The notes beneath the pieces were generated by a model. That model searched no databases and was not told where the DNA came from. It saw only the letters and a list, made by a program, of their open reading frames with translations. From Amanita rubescens (taxonomy: Eukaryota; Basidiomycota; Agaricomycetes; Agaricales; Amanitaceae): 64,000 bases of DNA. Below are positions 58,496 through 64,000 of this stretch, in pieces; within the stretch, counting starts at the first letter, position 1; the number at the start of each line of letters is the position of its first letter. The translations under genes and the position numbers were made by a program. The DNA is taken from NCBI GenBank assembly GCA_015039365.1, contig WION01000240.1:17222-81221 (forward strand), given 5' to 3'.

Positions 58496-61400
58496 ATGAA
58501 TGCTATCAGCTTCAAGGATAGTACGTTCAATGAAGTTCATGGCAGCTATGTGTGTCATCCAGTCTACTGTCTGATACCAATACATTTACACTGACAACTT
58601 AACTGATATGACTTAGACACAGAATATTCAAGTCACAAATAGTATGTCATATTTTTTGTCACTGAAATGTGTGTCTCAAAATGTTATACTTAGTAAATAG
58701 GGAACAGCTTCTTGGTTTGTTATTTAGCAGCCAACCTCAGCTACCACATTAAGAAGCCTGACATATTCCTACTGCAGAAAAGTTCAAAAAGTGGTTGGCT
58801 GTACCTGACCCATCAATCAACCATAACATTGCTAGAGAGAAGCACCACAAGGGCACTTGTCAGTGGCTCCTAGATGACAAGAGATATATTTCCTGGAAAG
58901 AACAATCTAACTCTTTCATGTGGATCAATGGCATATGTGAGCAACATCTTTAAAGGGGTTATTTCTAGAGACTCAATGATTGGTAGCTGGTTGTGGAAAG
59001 ACTCTCATTTGGTGAATATTGTTTTTGGTGCTTTGTGCTGCTCAGCTAAGAGAAGAACAGCTCCACCATCATTGAGGACATCAAAGACATTGTTCAACAT
59101 CATCCTGGGACTGGTTTGGCCTATTTCTATTTTGACATCAATGACAAAATGAAGTGGACATCTACAAGTCTGCTTTCTTCTCTAGTACTAAGTTTGACAG
59201 CAAAGTCCAAGAATTTTTTGCTGTTGAAAAAGCTTTATGAGAAGCATGACCAGCTTCATAAGCCAACAAAGTCTGAACTTCTTCATCTGCTTATGAAGCT
59301 TTTGCAACTCTTCCAGCAAGCTTACATTGTTATTGATGCTCTGGATGAATGTGATGATTATTACCAGTTATTTATCCAAGTGGTCAAAGTTATTCATGAG
59401 TGGCAATTGCCACATTTTCACCTTCTGGTGAGCAGCAGAAGAGAGCAGCACATCATCACCTCTATGGGAGAATGTAACCCAGCTGAAATATGTCTGTCTG
59501 TAGAATTGGTTGAGAGAGATGTGATATCCTATATTTGTTCAGTTGTTAAAGAAGACTATAGACTGAAGAGATGGAGTGACATTGTACAACAAGATATAAA
59601 GAATGCACTATTAGTGGTGCAAATGGAATGTATGTTTGATCACATTTTTAACTATCCAGAGGCACTTAAAGTAGCTGAGCAGGTTCGCTGGGTCGCATGC
59701 CAAATTGAACAGCTGAAGTACTGCCAAAGTGAAACAGTACTGATACAAACGTTGAACTCTCTGCCAAAAGACCTTGAAACCACATATGATCAAATACTTC
59801 AAAGGATTCATGAAAAGGAGTTGTCATCTGCAAAAGTCATTCTACTGTGGTTAGCATTGGGCATGAGACCTTTCACACAAGAGCAACTGGCCATTGTGGT
59901 CACATTTGATCCCCCTAATTAGCACATTTAGTTCCAGGATGGGATTGCCACATCCTGATGATGTTTTACAAGTGTGTTTCCAGCCTCATAACAAAGACAA
60001 GTTATAACACAGTCAAACTGGCCCATGCAACTGTGAGGGAGTACTTGATTAACAAGCCAGGGAAAATTGGATTGTCTGATTTAGAAGCAGGTCATGCTTC
60101 CATTGCTCATTTCTGCTTAAGTTATCTTCTGCATAGTGGGTGGCAAACAGAGAAAAATGCATTTCCACTTCTGTGGTACTCAGCACAACTTTGGCCAGAC
60201 CACTACAAGCTTAGCAGCAAGGATGAGACCCTGCAGAAGACTGTAATAATGTTTTTTGTATCAGGGAATGATACTTTTAAAAAGTGGATGGAGATTTATG
60301 GTGGTGCTTGGGAAATCACAGGACGTTACTCTCACATCTCACCACTCCACTATGCTGCATTACTGGGACTGGGGGACATTGTGGAACACTTGGTCAAATG
60401 GAATGATTTCATTCCTACATATGGTGAAATCATTCAAATTGCTGCAAACCATGGATATGTTGATATTATCAAAACACTTTTGGACAAGGGTGTAGATGTG
60501 AATGCACAGGGTGAACACTTTGGCAATGTGCTACAAGCTGCAATAGCTGGTGGTCACCTTGAAATTATCAGGCTTCTGTTGGATAAAGGAGCAAATGTGA
60601 ATGCACCTGGTAGAGAATATGGCAATGCATTGCAAGCTGCTTCACACCATGGTGATGTTGAAATTGTCATGCTTCTGTTAGATAAAGGAGCAGATGTGAA
60701 TGCAAAGGGTGGATTGTATGACAATGCATTGCAAGCTGCATCACATGATGGTCATGCTAAAATTTTCAGGCTTCTGCTGGATAAAGGAGCAGATGTGAAT
60801 GCACAGGGTGGAGCATATGGCAATGCATTGCAAGCTGCATCACACATGGGTGAAGCTGGAATTGTCAGGCTTCTGTTGGATAAAGGAGCAGATGTGAATG
60901 CAAAGGGTGGAAAATATGGCAATGCATTGCAAGCTGCATCACACAATGGCCATGCTGACATTGTCAGGCTTCTGGTGAATAAAGGAGCTGATGTCAATGT
61001 GCCTCATGGATTGTATGACAATGCATTGTGCACTGCATCATATGATGGTCATGTTGAAATTGTCATGCTTCTGTTGGATAAAGGAGCAGATGTGAATGCA
61101 CAGAGTGGAGAATATGCCAATGCATTGCAAGCTGCATCATCAAATGGTTATGGGGAAATTGTAAGGCTTCTGTTGGATAAAGGAGCAGGTGTAAATGCAC
61201 AGGGTGGATTCTACGGCAATGCATTGCAAGCTGCATCATCAAAGGGTTATGGTGAAATTATCAGGCTTCTGGTGAATAAAGGAGCAGATGTGAATGCTCC
61301 TGGTGGATTCTATGACAATGCATTGTACACTGCATCATCAAAGGGTTATGGTGAAATTGTCATGCTTCTGTTAGATAAAGGAGCAGATGTGAATGCACCA

Positions 61401-61907
61401 GGTGGAAAGTATGGCTATGCATTGCAAGCTGCATCACACAATGGTCACACTGAAATTGTCAGACTTCTGTTGGATAAAAGAGCAGATGTGAATGCACAGA
61501 GTGGAAAATATGACTATGCATTGCAAGCTGCATCACACAATGGTCATGCTGAAATTGTCAGGCTTCTATTGGATAAAGGAGCTGATGTGAATGCACAGGG
61601 TGGATTCTATGGAAATGCATTGCAAGCTGCATCACAGGATGGTGATATTGAACTTGTCAGGCTTCTGTTGGATAAAGGAGCTGTTGTGAATGCACAGGGT
61701 GGATTCTATGGAAATGCATTGCAAGCTGCATCATATGATGGTGACATTGAACTTGTCAGGCTTCTGTTGGATAAAGGAGCAAATGTTAATGCACAGGGTG
61801 GAAAATATGGCAATGCATTGCAAGCTGCATCACACATGGATCATGCTGAAATTGTCAGACTTCTGTTGGATAAAGGAGCAAATGATGATTTGCAGGGTGA
61901 ATTCTAA
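58496..61907 (+). pseudogene. NACHT-ankyrin receptor, copy 2, decayed
   Basis: It is collinear with copy 1, including intron positions. Lesions: an in-frame TAA at 58,750-58,752 and TGA soon after, where copy 1 reads IKKPGVLTA; single-base losses on either side of the fifth intron (59,630-59,682) that leave an open frame only if the intron is kept; stops and two single-base insertions around 59,920-59,980 between NACHT and ankyrins. Two blocks stay open: 59,116-59,922 (Walker B YIVIDALDECDDYY to the NACHT tail) and 59,958-61,907 (649 residues, about 16 ankyrin repeats ending NDDLQGEF). The Walker A exon survives as SGCGKTLI through an acceptor shifted by three bases. It may still yield an ankyrin-only protein. 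CpG is nearly absent. Confidence 0.8.
60480..61890 (+). repeat. Tandem 99-bp ankyrin repeats, receptor copy 2
   Basis: About 14 full units with the same core as copy 1 but different surface residues and order. The repeats stay in one open frame of 649 codons even though the NACHT part is broken. Confidence 0.9.
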
Positions 61908-62289
61908 TGCAAGCTGTGTTACCCTTGAATGCAACAGTAGGTATACTCAAATTCAATGTGTGCATTGGTCATCATCAGCAATGCTAACATTTCTCAGATA
62001 TGATTTCAGTGCACAAAGTTGTGAAACCAAGTATTCCTGATAAATGTGGGCTTGATCAAAGCCTGTTCTCCTTTACAATATATTGAAAATTCTCATCTCT
62101 TGTCATGTATATGTTTTGTAAGTATGTACCTCACCAGATATCACAACATAATAGTAAGTTAGTAACCAGTCCCCCTCCTACCTCACCCGCTTATAAAATA
62201 ACAAATACGCAGACCGACTCTCATCCCGCTCCCAAGCACCAAACACATCCTCATGCCTCACATCCGAAACCAGTTCATCGTCTATCCTA
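61908..62289. promoter_or_regulatory. 3' flank of receptor copy 2 with a plus-strand TATA box
   Basis: This duplicates the flank of copy 1. TATAAAATA is at 62,192-62,200 and the ATG at 62,253. The conserved block runs from 'cctcacccgc' to 'cgaaaccagttcatc'. It has normal CpG, in contrast to the receptor. Confidence 0.5.
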
Positions 62290-64000
62290 ACCCACCCTTC
62301 CCGTCCCTTCACTCCTCCTCCTACCCCCATGCCGGAGCACTACCGGAACCAGCATCGTTGGATGTAGTACATCAAGCGTGTAATGCCCGCCGGAAGCCGA
62401 CAAGCCATGATGGTACAATACGCCAAACAACTTATACTTTGGCGACCAACTTTTCCTTATTCCAGGTGCCAACACGTCTAAATGTACGCCTAGTCAGTTC
62501 CTTCCCTCTAAAAGCGAGAGAATGAGAAAACGCACCATTCGCGATATCCAACTCGGGCCCAAACCGAACTTGTTTCCCAACTTTGACGACACCGCCCACG
62601 TTCGTGCCGTAAAATCGTTTCATATGGAGAACCAATATCGGCGGTAGAGCATCAATGTGGACCTGCTGTTGAGCTTCTAGTATCGTACCCGGGCGACTGG
62701 GATGAGTGACTTGAACGGGTTGAGGATGTGAGATGTAAGATAAAGCGTCCTGGACTGTGTGTTTGGTCGCGCTACCAAATGAATCCACGAGCGTTAGCAG
62801 AAGCGAGGAAGAAAACGAACAGAAACGTACCTGGATGTCTAATCTAACCGACCTCCAATCTTCAACTATGACAGAATCCTTTTTCGCATAGGGAACCCTC
62901 AACGTCGTCCTAAACTTGCCGCCAAACATTTTCGATATAGGCGTTTTGGTGCTTTGTATCTATCAATCCATTAAGCAAGCGACGTCATGAAAGAAGGTCA
63001 ACTTACGGTCCATGTGACGACCGTCCGATTCCGATTCCCGATTTCTTGCCAACCTAGTTCCTCAGGCGGCGCTGCCTCTTCTTTTTCTTCAGTAGGCTCA
63101 GAGGGGGACCTGAAGCGTATGCCGACGACCCGTCACCTCTTCTCGCAACACCACCAATTCCTCCTCTAACGTCTCCAGCAGGAACCCTACGAACTCTTCC
63201 GCATCTTTTTGTTGACGACCCTGCGGGGTTGGAATCAGCAGGCCATTCTTCTAATAATGCTTCACCCAAACACTTACCCTCATATTGTCAAACCTCTTCT
63301 TCTCCTTCAACGCATCGTAAACATACGTCGGTATGAACGATTCACCTTCCCACATCCTCACCACCACCCTGGTTCCCATCTTCCATTGCCATTCCTTTTC
63401 CATCCCTTTCCCTCCTCCACCCTACCCATTAGCCAACGCATGCCCGTTCACTAAACGAACGTCGTCCACCACAAAATCTTTCATAAACTCAATCATAGCG
63501 TCCACCAGAGGCGTCTTATCGCTACCCTTCGTCTTCTCCTTGTCGCCCTTCAACCTCCCAAGCGATCAAATCGGCCTTGTTCTTCTCGTATGCGGTGGTA
63601 CCCGATGAAGACGGCTCGCCGAATGCGTATTGGTGACTGGGAATAGGTGCAGGGATAGATATCCCTACTACGTTTGATGTTGGGAGGGCGTTCCTTCCTG
63701 ATCCAGAGGCGGATGACGAAGACTCGAAAGATTTGAAAACGGACGCCCATGATTTTTTAGGTGGGGGAGACGGGGGGAGGTGAAGTGGTGGTAGTGGTCG
63801 TTACGGCTGTTGGGGTTTCGGCTGTTTCAGTAGATGTAGAAGCGGCAGCATTGGCACTGGCGGTGGTGGTAGTAGAGGCAGAGGCAGTCAACACAGCCTC
63901 CTCGGCGGTGGTTGATACAACTGATTTTTCGTCAAGAACGTCTTCGTCCGTTTTGAGTGGTATCGTACCATTACCAACCACGGCGGGCAGAGATACAGAA
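62290..64000 (-). pseudogene. USP10/Ubp3-like remnant D, truncated by the window edge
   Basis: Minus-strand family blocks, right to left: GNGTIPLKTDEDVLDEKSVV, KSWASVFKSFESS-type sequence, PLVDAMIEFMKDFVVDDVRL, IPTYVYDALKEKKRFDNMR, LETLEEELVVLREE, FGGKFRTTLRVPYAKKDS, ILVLHMKRFYGTNVGG and LYHHGLSASGGHYTLDVLH. The Cys box (GL-N-GNMCFAN) is missing altogether: sequence jumps from the N-terminal region to the block after it at about 63,545-63,570. The His box remains. The upstream end lies beyond position 64,000. Confidence 0.78.

Noticed and set aside
1..64000. tRNA or rRNA genes
   Set aside because: I looked for T-loop motifs (GGTTCGAATCC type) and rRNA blocks on both strands and saw none that fold convincingly; a covariance search would be needed to exclude them.

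Overview
This window is nuclear DNA from a filamentous basidiomycete, most likely an Agaricomycete; I cannot name the species. The evidence is dense small GT-AG introns of about 47-60 bases, a BTB family and a TKL-like kinase of mushroom type, NIS1-like secreted proteins, and NB-ARC/NACHT receptors with long TPR or ankyrin arrays. Gene models below were built by hand: each junction was accepted only if the phase matched on both sides.

Left half (1-33,500): mostly intact single genes. In order: an unplaced basidiomycete protein, a C2H2 zinc-finger protein, a BTB/POZ protein, an ABC-ATPase with a TATA box, about 2.8 kb without a gene, cis-prenyltransferase (dehydrodolichyl diphosphate synthase), the proteasome lid subunits Rpn7 and Rpn6 head to head over a 117-bp shared promoter, a TKL-like kinase, a Crinkler-type (CRN) protein with a kinase-like C-terminus, a chimeric duplicate of Rpn6 plus kinase 3' ends, a disordered protein, three NIS1-like effector genes (the third broken), the ribosome-collision E3 ligase Hel2/ZNF598, and an unknown protein.

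Right half (33,500-64,000): a rearranged repeat-rich cluster. It holds two F-box paralogues, one NB-ARC/TPR receptor with 18 nearly identical 126-bp repeats, two NACHT/ankyrin receptors (one with a single frameshift, one decayed), and at least four fragments of a USP10/Ubp3-type deubiquitinase. In each of the three fragments long enough to judge, the catalytic Cys box is lost. A young gag-only LTR retrotransposon sits inside one fragment. The three receptor bodies are almost free of CpG, with sharp edges against CpG-normal neighbours.

Working together: Rpn6, Rpn7, Hel2, the F-box proteins and the USP10-like remnants all belong to ubiquitin/proteasome biology. For the left half this is probably chance neighbourhood. 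In the right half the repeated association of NLR, F-box and USP10-like sequence looks like duplication of one ancestral block.
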